64,000 bases of DNA, taken from positions 135,343-199,342 of the forward strand of contig NZ_CM001466.1 in the NCBI RefSeq assembly GCF_000231055.2, given 5' to 3'. Origin of the DNA: Saccharomonospora azurea NA-128 (GTDB lineage Bacteria; Actinomycetota; Actinomycetes; Mycobacteriales; Pseudonocardiaceae). The notes beneath the pieces are model-generated. The model was given only the letters and a program-made list of their open reading frames with translations. It searched no databases and was not told the DNA's origin. Below are positions 46,065-53,719 of the stretch, one piece after another; position 1 is the stretch's first letter; every line of letters starts with the position of its first letter. A program made the position numbers and the translations under genes.

Positions 46065-47272
46065 CACAGGTACCTCTTCAGCTCTCGGCGGGCGAGCGAG
46101 CGCTTGTGCACCTCGTCGGGTCCGTCGGCCAGCCGCAGCGTGCGCACCCCGGCCCACAGCGCGGCGAGCGGGAAGTCCTGGCTCACCCCGCCCGCGCCGT
46201 GCAGCTGGACGGCCTTGTCGAGGATCCACTCGACGGTGCGCGGAGTGGCGATCTTGATCGCCTGGATCTCCGTGTGCGCGCCCTTGTTGCCGACGGTGTC
46301 CATGAGCCACGCGGTCTTGAGCACGAGCTGTCGGAGCTGCTCCACCCGGACCCGCGACTCGGCGATCCAGTCCTGCACCACGCCCTGCTCCGCGAGCGGC
46401 TTGCCGAAGGCGACGCGGTCGGCCGCGCGGCGGCACATGAGTTCGATGGCGCGTTCGGCCATCCCGATGGCCCGCATGCAGTGGTGGATGCGTCCGGGAC
46501 CCAGCCGGGCCTGGGCGATCGCGAACCCGTCGCCCTCACCGCCGATGAGGTTGCCCGCCGGGACACGCACGCGGTCGAAGACCACCTCCGCGTGCCCGCC
46601 GGACTCCTCGTCGCCGTAGCCGAACACGGTCATCGCGCGCCGGACCTCCACCCCGGGAGTGTCGCGCGGGACGAGCACCATGCTCTGCTGCCGGTGCGGC
46701 GCGGCCTCGGGGTCGGTCTTGCCCATGACGATGAAGATCCGGCAGCGTGGGTTCATGGCACCCGAGATGAACCACTTGCGCCCGGTGATCACGTACTCGT
46801 CGCCGTCGCGTTCGATCCGGGTGCTCACGTTGCGGGCGTCGGAGGAGGCGACGTCCGGTTCGGTCATCGCGAACGCCGACCGGATCTCACCCTCCAGCAG
46901 CGGCTCCAGCCACTGTGCCTGCTGGTCGGGAGTGCCGAACTCCGACAGCAGCTCCATGTTGCCGGTGTCCGGGGCCGCGCAGTTCGTCGCGATCGGAGCG
47001 AGGTTCGGGCTGCGGCCGGTGAGTTCGGCCAGCGGCGCGTACTGCGTGTTGGTGAGTCCCGCGCCGCGCTCGCCGGGCAGGAACAGGTTCCACAGCCCGC
47101 GGCGGCGGGCCTCCGCCTTCAGGTCCTCGACCACGGGCAGCGTGTCCCACGGGTTCTCGGCCGTCCTCGTCTGCTCGGCCAGCACCGGCTCGGCGGGATA
47201 GACGTGCTCGTCCAGGAACGCGAGCAGCCGCTCCCGGTAGTCCTGGGTGGTGGCGTCGTACGCGAAGTCCAT
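46064..47272 (-). CDS. Acyl-CoA dehydrogenase, ACAD10/11-like
   Basis: A 402-residue ACAD. AMTEPDVASSDARNVSTRI (about 134-152), KWFISGAMNPRCRIFIVMGKTD (first 20: KWFISGAMNPRCRIFIVMGK), and the C-terminal VQLHGAGGVSQDFPLAALW and RTLRLADGPDEVHKRSLAR stretches match the ACAD11 group, where the C-terminus has DGPDEVH in place of EGTSEI. The phosphotransferase encoded just upstream is fused to this type of dehydrogenase in eukaryotic ACAD10/11, which act on 4-hydroxyacyl-CoAs by phosphorylation and elimination. The two bacterial genes here overlap and probably do the same job together. Confidence 0.87.
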   Translation of the reverse strand: MDFAYDATTQDYRERLLAFLDEHVYPAEPVLAEQTRTAENPWDTLPVVEDLKAEARRRGLWNLFLPGERGAGLTNTQYAPLAELTGRSPNLAPIATNCAAPDTGNMELLSEFGTPDQQAQWLEPLLEGEIRSAFAMTEPDVASSDARNVSTRIERDGDEYVITGRKWFISGAMNPRCRIFIVMGKTDPEAAPHRQQSMVLVPRDTPGVEVRRAMTVFGYGDEESGGHAEVVFDRVRVPAGNLIGGEGDGFAIAQARLGPGRIHHCMRAIGMAERAIELMCRRAADRVAFGKPLAEQGVVQDWIAESRVRVEQLRQLVLKTAWLMDTVGNKGAHTEIQAIKIATPRTVEWILDKAVQLHGAGGVSQDFPLAALWAGVRTLRLADGPDEVHKRSLARRELKRYL

Positions 47273-48291
47273 CAGTCCTCCTCCAGGGTGGCGTTGCCGC
47301 GCGCCACCAGCGGCGCGACGCTCGCGCCGATGCGGTCGAAACCCTCGCCGACGGTCTTGCCCTGGGTGTGCCGGAAGTGAATGCCCTCCAGGATCACGGC
47401 GAGCTTGAAGAACGCGAAGCCGAGGTACCAGCCCATGGCCGAGGTGTCGCGTCCCGACGTGGCCGTGTACCGGGCGACGAGGTCGCGCACGGGCGGGAAG
47501 CCGGGAGCGGTGGCGACACTGGAGATCTCGTCGCCCAGCGCCTCGCCCTCGGTGTACGCGACGAGCAGCGCGATGTCGGTGAGGGGATCACCCAGTGTGG
47601 ACATCTCCCAGTCCAGCACGGCGGTGACCCGGTCGGTGTCGTCGACGAGCAGGTTGTCGAGCCGGTAGTCGCCGTGCACGATCGTCGGCGCGGGCGAGTT
47701 CGGCAGGCGCGCCGACAGCCGCTCGCGCAAGGTGTCGATGCCCGGGATGTCGCGGCTGCGCGACGCGTCGAGTTGCTTGCCCCAGCGGCGCAGCTGCCGT
47801 TCCAGATACCCCTCGGGTCTGCCGAAGTCGGTCAGCCCCACCTCGGTGTGGTCGACCGCGTGCAGCCGGGCGAGCGTGTCGATCATGGCCTCGGCGATCC
47901 GGCGCGTGCGGTCGGCGCCGAGCGCGTCGAGCTGGTCGCGGCGCCGGTAGGGCGTGCCCTCGACGAAGTCCATGACGTAGAACGGTGCGCCGAGCACCGC
48001 GTCGTCGGTGCACAGCAGCACGGTGGGAGGCACGGGAACGGCCGTGGAGCCAAGCGCGCTGATCACCGTGTGCTCCCGCACCATGTCGTGCGCGGTGGGC
48101 AGGACGTGGCCGAGCGGAGGTCGGCGGACCACCCACGTCCGAGCGCCGTCGTCGACGACGTAGGTCAGGTTCGACCGGCCGCCCTCGATGAGCCGGGCGC
48201 TCAGCGGTCCGGTGACCAGACCGGGGCGGTCGGCGTCCAATCGGGACCGCAGCCGAGCCAGATCGAGGCCGGGCGGGGATTCTGCGCTCAT
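47272..48291 (-). CDS. APH-family phosphotransferase (ACAD10/11 kinase-domain type)
   Basis: A 339-residue kinase-like protein of the aminoglycoside phosphotransferase fold. IEGGRSNLTYVVDDG (about 29-43) is the N-lobe loop, HGDYRLDNLLVDD (about 195-207) the Brenner catalytic motif with the base Asp, and VLDWEMSTLGDPLTDIA (about 214-230) the metal-binding DFG-like motif. This subgroup phosphorylates 4-hydroxyacyl-CoAs in partnership with ACAD11-type enzymes, and the partner gene overlaps it directly. Antibiotic resistance is unlikely. Confidence 0.87.
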   Translation of the reverse strand: MSAESPPGLDLARLRSRLDADRPGLVTGPLSARLIEGGRSNLTYVVDDGARTWVVRRPPLGHVLPTAHDMVREHTVISALGSTAVPVPPTVLLCTDDAVLGAPFYVMDFVEGTPYRRRDQLDALGADRTRRIAEAMIDTLARLHAVDHTEVGLTDFGRPEGYLERQLRRWGKQLDASRSRDIPGIDTLRERLSARLPNSPAPTIVHGDYRLDNLLVDDTDRVTAVLDWEMSTLGDPLTDIALLVAYTEGEALGDEISSVATAPGFPPVRDLVARYTATSGRDTSAMGWYLGFAFFKLAVILEGIHFRHTQGKTVGEGFDRIGASVAPLVARGNATLEED

Positions 48292-48310
48292 GTGACCTCC
48301 TCGTCACGCC

Positions 48311-48360
48311 GGGCGTGGTGCCGACCGGTCGGTACGACCGGAGCCGGCGGCACCACGCCC
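48311..48360. other. Nested inverted repeat between phosphotransferase and MaoC genes
   Basis: Outer arms GGGCGTGGTGCCG (48311-48323) and CGGCACCACGCCC (48348-48360) are perfect; inside them CCGGTC-GGTAC-GACCGG forms a second stem. It lies inside an apparently single operon (49616 to 43726, minus strand), so it is either a terminator/attenuator that splits the operon or an RNA processing site. Confidence 0.65.
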
Positions 48361-48396
48361 GTCACGATTCGTGCTTCGCTGCGCGCGGTGGTCGCG

Positions 48397-48858
48397 CTAC
48401 GCCACCAGCAGCGCGACCGTCTCGGCGACGCAGGCCGGCTTCGGGGCGCCCTCGATCTCGATCGTCCACCGCACCACGGCCTGGCTGCCCTGGGCACCGG
48501 GGGTCACCGACACCAGCTCGGCGTGGGCCCGGATGCGCGAGCCGACCGTGACCGGCTGCGGGAACCGCACCTTGTTGAGGCCGTAGTTGATGCCCATCCG
48601 CAGGTTCCGGATGCGGTAGATGTCCGCGCCGAGCCGCGGGATCAACGACAGCGTCAGGTACCCGTGCGCGATGGGCGCGCCGAACGGACCCGCGGCGGCC
48701 TTCTCCAGATCGACGTGGATCCACTGATGGTCCTCGGTGGCGTCGGCGAAGAGGTTCACCTGGTCCTGGGTGACCTCGTACCAGGGGCCCGTGCCCAGAG
48801 GCTCGCCCACCGCGGCGGTGAACTCCTCGACGTCGGCGAACGTCCGCGTCTCGCTCAT
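48397..48858 (-). CDS. MaoC-family (hot-dog) enoyl-CoA hydratase-like protein
   Basis: A 153-residue single hot-dog protein. The R-hydratase active-site pattern is present: VNLFADATEDHQWIHVD (about 35-51) with Asp and His, and APIAHGYLTLSLIP (about 61-74). It probably hydrates an enoyl-CoA made by the dehydrogenases. ATG 48858 overlaps the FabG stop. Confidence 0.88.
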   Translation of the reverse strand: MSETRTFADVEEFTAAVGEPLGTGPWYEVTQDQVNLFADATEDHQWIHVDLEKAAAGPFGAPIAHGYLTLSLIPRLGADIYRIRNLRMGINYGLNKVRFPQPVTVGSRIRAHAELVSVTPGAQGSQAVVRWTIEIEGAPKPACVAETVALLVA

Positions 48859-49616
48859 GCCTTCGGCCCGCCCGCGACGTAGATGACCTGGCCCGACACG
48901 AACGACGCGTCCTCGCCGACGAGGAACGACACCACACCGGCGATGTCGGACGGCTGACCCACCCGGCGCACCGGGATCTCCGCCGCGGCGGCCTTTTTGA
49001 AGTCCTCGAACGGCACTCCGACGCGCTCGGCCGTCGCCGCGGTCATCTCCGTCTCGATGAAGCCCGGCGCGACCGCGTTGACGGTGATGCCGAACTTGCC
49101 GAGCTCGATCGCCAGCGTCTTCGTGAAGCCCTGCAGGCCCGCCTTCGCGGCGGCGTAGTTGGCCTGACCGCGGTTGCCGAGTGCCGAGGTGCTGGACAGG
49201 TTGACGATCCGGCCCCAGCCCTGCTCGGTCATGTGCTTCTGCGCGGCACGGCTCATCAGGAAGGAGCCGCGCAGGTGCACGTTCATCACGGAGTCCCAGT
49301 CGGACTCGGACATCTTGAACAGCAGGTTGTCACGGGTGATCCCCGCATTGTTGACCAGGACGCCGGGCGCGCCGAGCTGCTCCGCCACCGTGGCCACCGC
49401 CGCGTCCACCGCGTCGGCGTCGGACACGTCCACACCCACACCGATCGCTCGTCCGCCGTCGGCGTTGATCGCGTCGGCACCCGCCTTCACCGCGTCCTCG
49501 GCCAGGTCGAGCAGTGCGACGGTGAATCCGTCGGAGGCGAGCCGCCGGGCGATCGCGGAGCCGATGCCTCGGCCGGCACCGGTGACGATGGCGACGCGGG
49601 AGGGGGAGTCGGTCAC
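48855..49616 (-). CDS. 3-oxoacyl-ACP/CoA reductase, FabG-like SDR
   Basis: NAD(P)-dependent SDR of 253 residues with VTGAGRGIGSAIA (about 10-22), NNAGITRDNLL (about 89-99), catalytic Ser in LSSTSALGNRGQ and YAAAKAG (about 153-159), and the C-terminal FVSGQVIYVAGG. NNAGITRDNLLFKM is typical for FabG and for catabolic 3-hydroxyacyl-CoA dehydrogenases. GTG 49616 has AAAGGA 5 bases ahead. It is the first gene of the minus-strand operon and lies behind the TetR-type operator at 49695. Confidence 0.88.
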   Translation of the reverse strand: MTDSPSRVAIVTGAGRGIGSAIARRLASDGFTVALLDLAEDAVKAGADAINADGGRAIGVGVDVSDADAVDAAVATVAEQLGAPGVLVNNAGITRDNLLFKMSESDWDSVMNVHLRGSFLMSRAAQKHMTEQGWGRIVNLSSTSALGNRGQANYAAAKAGLQGFTKTLAIELGKFGITVNAVAPGFIETEMTAATAERVGVPFEDFKKAAAAEIPVRRVGQPSDIAGVVSFLVGEDASFVSGQVIYVAGGPKA

Positions 49617-49694
49617 AGCAGTCCTTTCGTTCGGACGCTCGAACGCACGGCGGCCCGTCGGGCTCCTCGTCGTCGAGTGTCGTTGGGCGTTGGG

Positions 49695-49708
49695 TAAGCG
49701 TGCGCTTA
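49695..49708. promoter_or_regulatory. Operator TAAGCG-TG-CGCTTA ahead of the FabG/ACAD operon
   Basis: Perfect inverted repeat identical in both half-sites to the tetR/SDR site at 30642. It is 79 bases before the FabG start and overlaps the stop codon of the DUF998 gene. It suggests control by the TetR protein encoded at 30005. Confidence 0.65.
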
Positions 49709-50407
49709 GTACCGTACCAGGGGATCGGCTTTTTCGGGGGTGTGATCGTCGCCGAGCAGCAGGCCCGAGACCAAGGCCAGCACCGCCGCGACCTCCGTGG
49801 CCGCCAGCAGCCGCTCGACCAGCCCGAGCGGGATGGACCGCCACCACGGCTCACCACCCGCCAGCATCACCACGACGGCACCGACGATCACCAGGAGCCA
49901 GACCCCGGCCAGAAGTGAGAGCGCCTTGGCCACCCGACGCCAGCGCGTCGGTCCGGACAACGCGGTCGCGGCCGACCAGACCGCGAACGGCAGGCACACG
50001 AAGGCCAGCACGCTGGCGTAGCGGTGGATGGTTCCCTCCACGCTCGGTCCCACCGACCAGTCCGTCTTGGGGAACACCGTGACCGCCACGAGGCCGAGCA
50101 CCCACAGTGCACCGCAGACCGTGCTCACGGACACGCGCCGGACGTAGCCGCGCGCCGCGAGGGTGACGAACACGAGCGCCGAGCCGAACGCCACCGCCAA
50201 CACCGACGTCTCGAACAGTCGCCGGTGTTGGCGGTGGGCGTATTCACTGATCGTCCGCCGCACCGGATCCACGTCGGCGCTCGACGGCAGGACGTGCAGC
50301 AGCGCCATGATCCCCACACCGACCAGCAGCGCCACCAGGGCGAACGCCGCGATCCTCCTCGTCGGTACCGTCGGGCCGTCGGTGCGGGCGGGCACGCTGT
50401 CGGTCAT
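49706..50407 (-). CDS. DUF998-family integral membrane protein
   Basis: A 233-residue protein with about six hydrophobic segments. DPVRRTISEYAHRQHRRLFE (about 47-66) after the first helix, and FPKTDWSVGPSVEGTIHRYAS (from about 112), match the usual DUF998 motifs (xxxSxY and FPxD...H). Function unknown. It starts at ATG 50407 and is downstream of the DnaJ-NERD gene by 57 bases. Confidence 0.78.
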   Translation of the reverse strand: MTDSVPARTDGPTVPTRRIAAFALVALLVGVGIMALLHVLPSSADVDPVRRTISEYAHRQHRRLFETSVLAVAFGSALVFVTLAARGYVRRVSVSTVCGALWVLGLVAVTVFPKTDWSVGPSVEGTIHRYASVLAFVCLPFAVWSAATALSGPTRWRRVAKALSLLAGVWLLVIVGAVVVMLAGGEPWWRSIPLGLVERLLAATEVAAVLALVSGLLLGDDHTPEKADPLVRY

Positions 50408-50464
50408 GCGCTGACTCCTCGTGGGCGGTGGCGACAGCGTATCCGGCGCGTCGGCCCGCCCCGC

Positions 50465-51589
50465 TCACGCCGCGGAGGCGGAGGCGGTGCCGACCACCTG
50501 GCCCAGCACCGTGCGGAAGACGTGCCGGTCGACCGTGACGGGTTCGGCGGCCAGCCAGTCGCCGATCTGCTCCACGAACTGTTCTGGCGTGAGCGGTGAG
50601 ACGTCGTCGAGGTCGTCGAGGTACGGCTCGTCGGCCGTGATCTCGCCGTCCCGGCTCGGATAGAGCACGAGAGCGGCCCGCACCTCCACGTCGGGAAGCA
50701 GGCGACGGAAGGCCTCGACCCCGGTGTGGAGCTGCGAACCACCGCCGCGGAACCGGCGACCGTTGCGGGTGAGGGTCCCGTCGTCGGCCAGTCCGTAGTG
50801 TCCCGGCAACCACGACTTCGACTCCACGAGCACGAGCCTGCGCCCGCACAGGACGGCGTGGTGGATGTCGGCGAACACCGAGTCGGGCCACGCGAGCCCG
50901 TGGAAGATGCGGACTCCCGGCAGGCGCGTGAGGTACCGCTCGAACAGCTCGGCGGTCAGCCGTTGAGGCACTTCGTCGGCCTCGGTGCCCGGCGCGCCGA
51001 ACACGACGCGGTCGCCGAACTCGCTGCGGAACGAGCGAACCGTGCGCAGCGACTCCAGGTGCCGTCGGACGAGCAGCACGGCGGCGGCCGACGCCGACAC
51101 GACGAGCAGTGCCCACACCGCCGTCAGCCACACCGAGAACGCGAAGGGCACGACCAGTGGCAGGGGCAGGAGCACCGCCCCGGCCAGCGCGCCGCCCGCG
51201 GTGGCGTGGCCGGGCGATCCGGGGTGGGCGTAGTGCACGCGGGCGGCGTTCTCGACGAGGTGCCACCACGGCAGGGAGTCGACGTCGACGACAGGAGCGG
51301 TGGGGACGAAGTCGGGGTCCTCGCCGAACCGGCGAGGGCGTGCGCGGCGCTGGCCGCGGGTCTCCGCGGCCAGGGCCAGGGACGGTCGCCGACCCCGGCG
51401 GTCGTAGGCGGCTCGCAGTATCGGGTCGGCCAGCGTGTCGTACGCCTGCCGCAGCAGCTGGAACTCCTCCGCCGAACCGCCCGCGTCCGGGTGCGCCCGC
51501 CGGGCGAGGGCACGGTACGCGGACTTGATCTCCGGGGTGGAGGCCTGGCGCTCGACGCCCAGCACCGCGTAATAGTCGACCTCGGTCAC
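50465..51589 (-). CDS. J-domain / transmembrane / NERD nuclease-related fusion protein
   Basis: A 374-residue protein. Residues 1-65 form a J domain (DYYAVLGVERQASTPEIKSA and H33-P-D35), able to stimulate a DnaK. Two hydrophobic helices span about 130-175. Residues about 215-310 look like a NERD domain: FADIHHAVLCGRRLVLVESK with Asp and ExK of the restriction-endonuclease-like fold. Start at GTG 51589 is preferred because GGAGG lies 5 bases before it; GTG 51595 is in frame. The combination of chaperone and nuclease-like parts is unusual; the role is unknown. Confidence 0.75.
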   Translation of the reverse strand: MTEVDYYAVLGVERQASTPEIKSAYRALARRAHPDAGGSAEEFQLLRQAYDTLADPILRAAYDRRGRRPSLALAAETRGQRRARPRRFGEDPDFVPTAPVVDVDSLPWWHLVENAARVHYAHPGSPGHATAGGALAGAVLLPLPLVVPFAFSVWLTAVWALLVVSASAAAVLLVRRHLESLRTVRSFRSEFGDRVVFGAPGTEADEVPQRLTAELFERYLTRLPGVRIFHGLAWPDSVFADIHHAVLCGRRLVLVESKSWLPGHYGLADDGTLTRNGRRFRGGGSQLHTGVEAFRRLLPDVEVRAALVLYPSRDGEITADEPYLDDLDDVSPLTPEQFVEQIGDWLAAEPVTVDRHVFRTVLGQVVGTASASAA

Positions 51590-51935
51590 GATCACCTCCG
51601 CTCGCGGGCGCTCACACTATGTCGTGTGACGGCTCGGCCGTGACAACGACCTGTGCGTACCCGGTCACCCAGAGTGTGCTATTGCTGAAGGTTTGTGGGT
51701 TTACGGCCCCCGGTTGTCACCCAGGTGGACCGACGCGGCCTCGAAAGGGTGTCTACGGCTCGTGAGTGTCAGCCCGCAAACCGGGTAATCACCCGCACAG
51801 CCGACGAACCGTGTGGCCCGGCACAAGCAGGATCCGAAGGACGCACCTCCGGTGGTCTCGACCGACCACGGGGGAGCACCGGAGGAGCGCAGGACGAGGA
51901 AGAGACGGGCCGGCCACGGAAAGGATGTGAACCCG

Positions 51936-52715
51936 ATGAACATCACGGAATCGTTCAACGACGCCCTTCGGTCGGTCATCACCTTCCTGCCGAAGTTCGC
52001 CGCCTTCCTGGTCATTCTGCTCATCGGGTGGCTGGTGGCCAAAGGTCTGCGCAAGCTCGTCGACGTCGTCCTGGAGCGGCTGAACTTCGACCGGGCCGTG
52101 GAACGCGGCGGGATCAAGCGCGCACTGGAGCGGTCGAAGTACGACGCGAGCGGCCTCGTCGCGGCGATCGTGTTCTACGCCGTGCTGTTGATCGCGCTGC
52201 AGATCGCCTTCGGGGTCTTCGGCCCGAACCCGGTGAGCTCGATGCTCGCCGCGATCGTCGCCTGGCTGCCGCGGGCCATCGTCGCGATCGTGATCGTCGT
52301 CGTGGTCGCCGCGATCGCCAACGCCGTCAAGGACCTCATGATGGGCGCCATGAGCGGGCTGAGCTACGGTCGCGCGCTCGCCACCGCGGCGCAGGCGGTC
52401 ATCATCGGGCTCGGTGTGATCGCGGCGCTCAACCAGATCGGCGTCGCCACCACGGTGACGACGCCGGTGCTGATCGCGGTGCTCGCGACGATCGGGGCCA
52501 TCCTCGCGATCGGTGTCGGGGGCGGCCTGATGCGCCCGATGCAGCAGCGCTGGGACCGGTGGCTCAACCGCGCCGAGGAGGAGATGCCGAACGCCAAGGC
52601 GCAGGCGGAGGCCTACCAGCGCGGTCGGGAGGACGTCAGCCGCGCCCAGACCGAACCCTTCCAGGCGCAGGGCGAGCAGACGGAGCGCACCGCGCAGCCG
52701 CCGAGCTCGTCGTAA
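51936..52715 (+). CDS. Mechanosensitive-channel-like TM-helix protein
   Basis: A 259-residue membrane protein with paired hydrophobic repeats of the conserved MscS-associated TM helix type (FLPKFAAFLVILLIGWLVAKG near 16-36; WLPRAIVAIVIVVVVAAIAN; a Gly-rich IGAILAIGVGGGLM at about 190-205) and no MscS beta domain. Such proteins (CmpX-like) accompany stress responses. The start ATG 51936 has AAAGGA upstream; a longer frame from 51813 exists but reads as non-membrane charged sequence. The C-terminus is hydrophilic, Glu/Gln-rich. Confidence 0.78.
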   Translation: MNITESFNDALRSVITFLPKFAAFLVILLIGWLVAKGLRKLVDVVLERLNFDRAVERGGIKRALERSKYDASGLVAAIVFYAVLLIALQIAFGVFGPNPVSSMLAAIVAWLPRAIVAIVIVVVVAAIANAVKDLMMGAMSGLSYGRALATAAQAVIIGLGVIAALNQIGVATTVTTPVLIAVLATIGAILAIGVGGGLMRPMQQRWDRWLNRAEEEMPNAKAQAEAYQRGREDVSRAQTEPFQAQGEQTERTAQPPSSS

Positions 52716-52723
52716 GCACGCCG

Positions 52724-52762
52724 ACGAGACGCCGGGCCCGGAAACGGGGCCCGGCGTCTCGT
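52724..52762. terminator. Strong bidirectional stem-loop terminator
   Basis: A 16-bp perfect stem (ACGAGACGCCGGGCCC with its complement) and a 7-base loop GGAAACG, between the converging MscS-like and 125-residue protein genes. Confidence 0.88.
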
Positions 52763-52768
52763 GTCGTC

Positions 52769-53146
52769 TCAGGAGAAGAGCAGGGGGTCGATGTCCGGGA
52801 CGTCGTCGGCGGGGGAGGCCTCCGCGAGAGCGCACACCGCCAGCAACCGCAGCGCGATCCACTCGCCGGTCGGGCACGGGGAGCAGTGGTGGGTCTCGGG
52901 TGTCCAGTCCGCTTCCGCCGCCGCGTCGAGCACGCCCTGGGCGTACGCGGCGAGGTCGACGACTCCGAGCGTGCCGCCGTCCATCGTGAGGATGTCGCGC
53001 ACCGCGGCCGAGTGCTGGTCGACGCTCGCGAGCCGGCCCGGGTCGAGGGCCGATGCCGTCACACCGGCGGCGCCGAGTCGCCGCGTGAGGGTTTCGAGGT
53101 CACGCCGGGCGAAGGCGACCTGCTGTGCGCCTGACAACCAACCCAT
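52769..53146 (-). CDS. Conserved hypothetical protein (possibly DUF6401)
   Basis: A 125-residue soluble protein starting MGWLSGAQQVAFARRDLETL, with LASVDQHSAAVRDIL (about 40-54), YAQGVLDAAAEADW (about 68-81) and WIALRLLAVCALAEA near the end. The layout resembles small actinobacterial proteins catalogued as DUF6401, from memory and unverified. It lies 25 bases after gvpK on the same strand, so it could be read with the gas vesicle operon. Confidence 0.6.
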   Translation of the reverse strand: MGWLSGAQQVAFARRDLETLTRRLGAAGVTASALDPGRLASVDQHSAAVRDILTMDGGTLGVVDLAAYAQGVLDAAAEADWTPETHHCSPCPTGEWIALRLLAVCALAEASPADDVPDIDPLLFS

Positions 53147-53171
53147 GGCGCGACAGCATAGGAAACGCTCG

Positions 53172-53483
53172 TCAGTCGCCGAGCAGAGGACCCAGCGGCC
53201 CCAGGTCGATGTCGAGGTCCTCGGGAGCGAGCCCGAAGTGCTCGCGGAGTTCCTCCATCCGTTCTTCGAGCTTCATCAGGGTCTGGCCGATACGTTCGAC
53301 CTGCTCATCGGTGAGATCACCCTCGTCGACGCGGCGCAGCGCCTGCCGCTCCATGAGCTGGCGCAGCAGCTCGATGATGGTCAGCACCAGGCTCGCCAAC
53401 CCGTGTTCGACGTTCTCCGGGTCGGAGTCGATGCGTTCGGCCAGCGGGTTGCGGTGGCGTGGGTCACCGGTGGCCTCGGTCAC
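53172..53483 (-). CDS. gvpK: Gas vesicle protein GvpK
   Basis: A 103-residue minor gas vesicle protein, needed for vesicle assembly in Streptomyces-type clusters. The diagnostic GvpK core is ENVEHGLASLVLTIIELLRQ (about 23-42) followed by LMERQALRRVDEGDLTDEQV. GTG 53483 overlaps the gvpS stop by four bases. Confidence 0.9.
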   Translation of the reverse strand: MTEATGDPRHRNPLAERIDSDPENVEHGLASLVLTIIELLRQLMERQALRRVDEGDLTDEQVERIGQTLMKLEERMEELREHFGLAPEDLDIDLGPLGPLLGD

Positions 53484-53719
53484 GGGCGACCACCTCGGTT
53501 CAGCGTGCCGACCGACGTGATGAGCGCGCGCAGCGAGACGTGCACGAGGTCGACGTCGGCGATGCACAACCGGATCTCACCGGTCAGGACCACGCCTCCC
53601 GCGAGCACGCGGTCGAGCAGGTCCACCAGGGCGATCCGGCGTTCGGGAGAGCCCACGCTCACCTCGTCGGCGACCGGTTCGAGGAGGTCCACGGTGTCGG
53701 GACGGGTCGGTTCGGTCAC
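53480..53719 (-). CDS. gvpS: GvpA-family minor gas vesicle protein (GvpS/GvpJ type)
   Basis: A 79-residue member of the GvpA/J/M/S family: ALVDLLDRVLAGGVVLTGEI (about 30-49) and IADVDLVHVSLRALITSV (about 54-71) give the hydrophobic helix-strand-strand pattern of GvpA with charge changes typical of the minor forms. Position between gvpL and gvpK matches GvpS of Streptomyces. Both ends overlap the neighbours (GTGA). Confidence 0.85.
   Translation of the reverse strand: MTEPTRPDTVDLLEPVADEVSVGSPERRIALVDLLDRVLAGGVVLTGEIRLCIADVDLVHVSLRALITSVGTLNRGGRP

Noticed and set aside
47272..48291. APH-fold protein as an aminoglycoside resistance gene
   Set aside because: It overlaps an ACAD11-type dehydrogenase and carries the ACAD10/11 kinase-type motifs, so acyl-CoA metabolism is the better reading.
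51783..51788. GGGTAA as a sigma-B -10 ahead of the MscS-like gene
   Set aside because: No GTTT-like -35 element occurs at 14-16 bases upstream (only a weak GAGT); distance to the start is also long.
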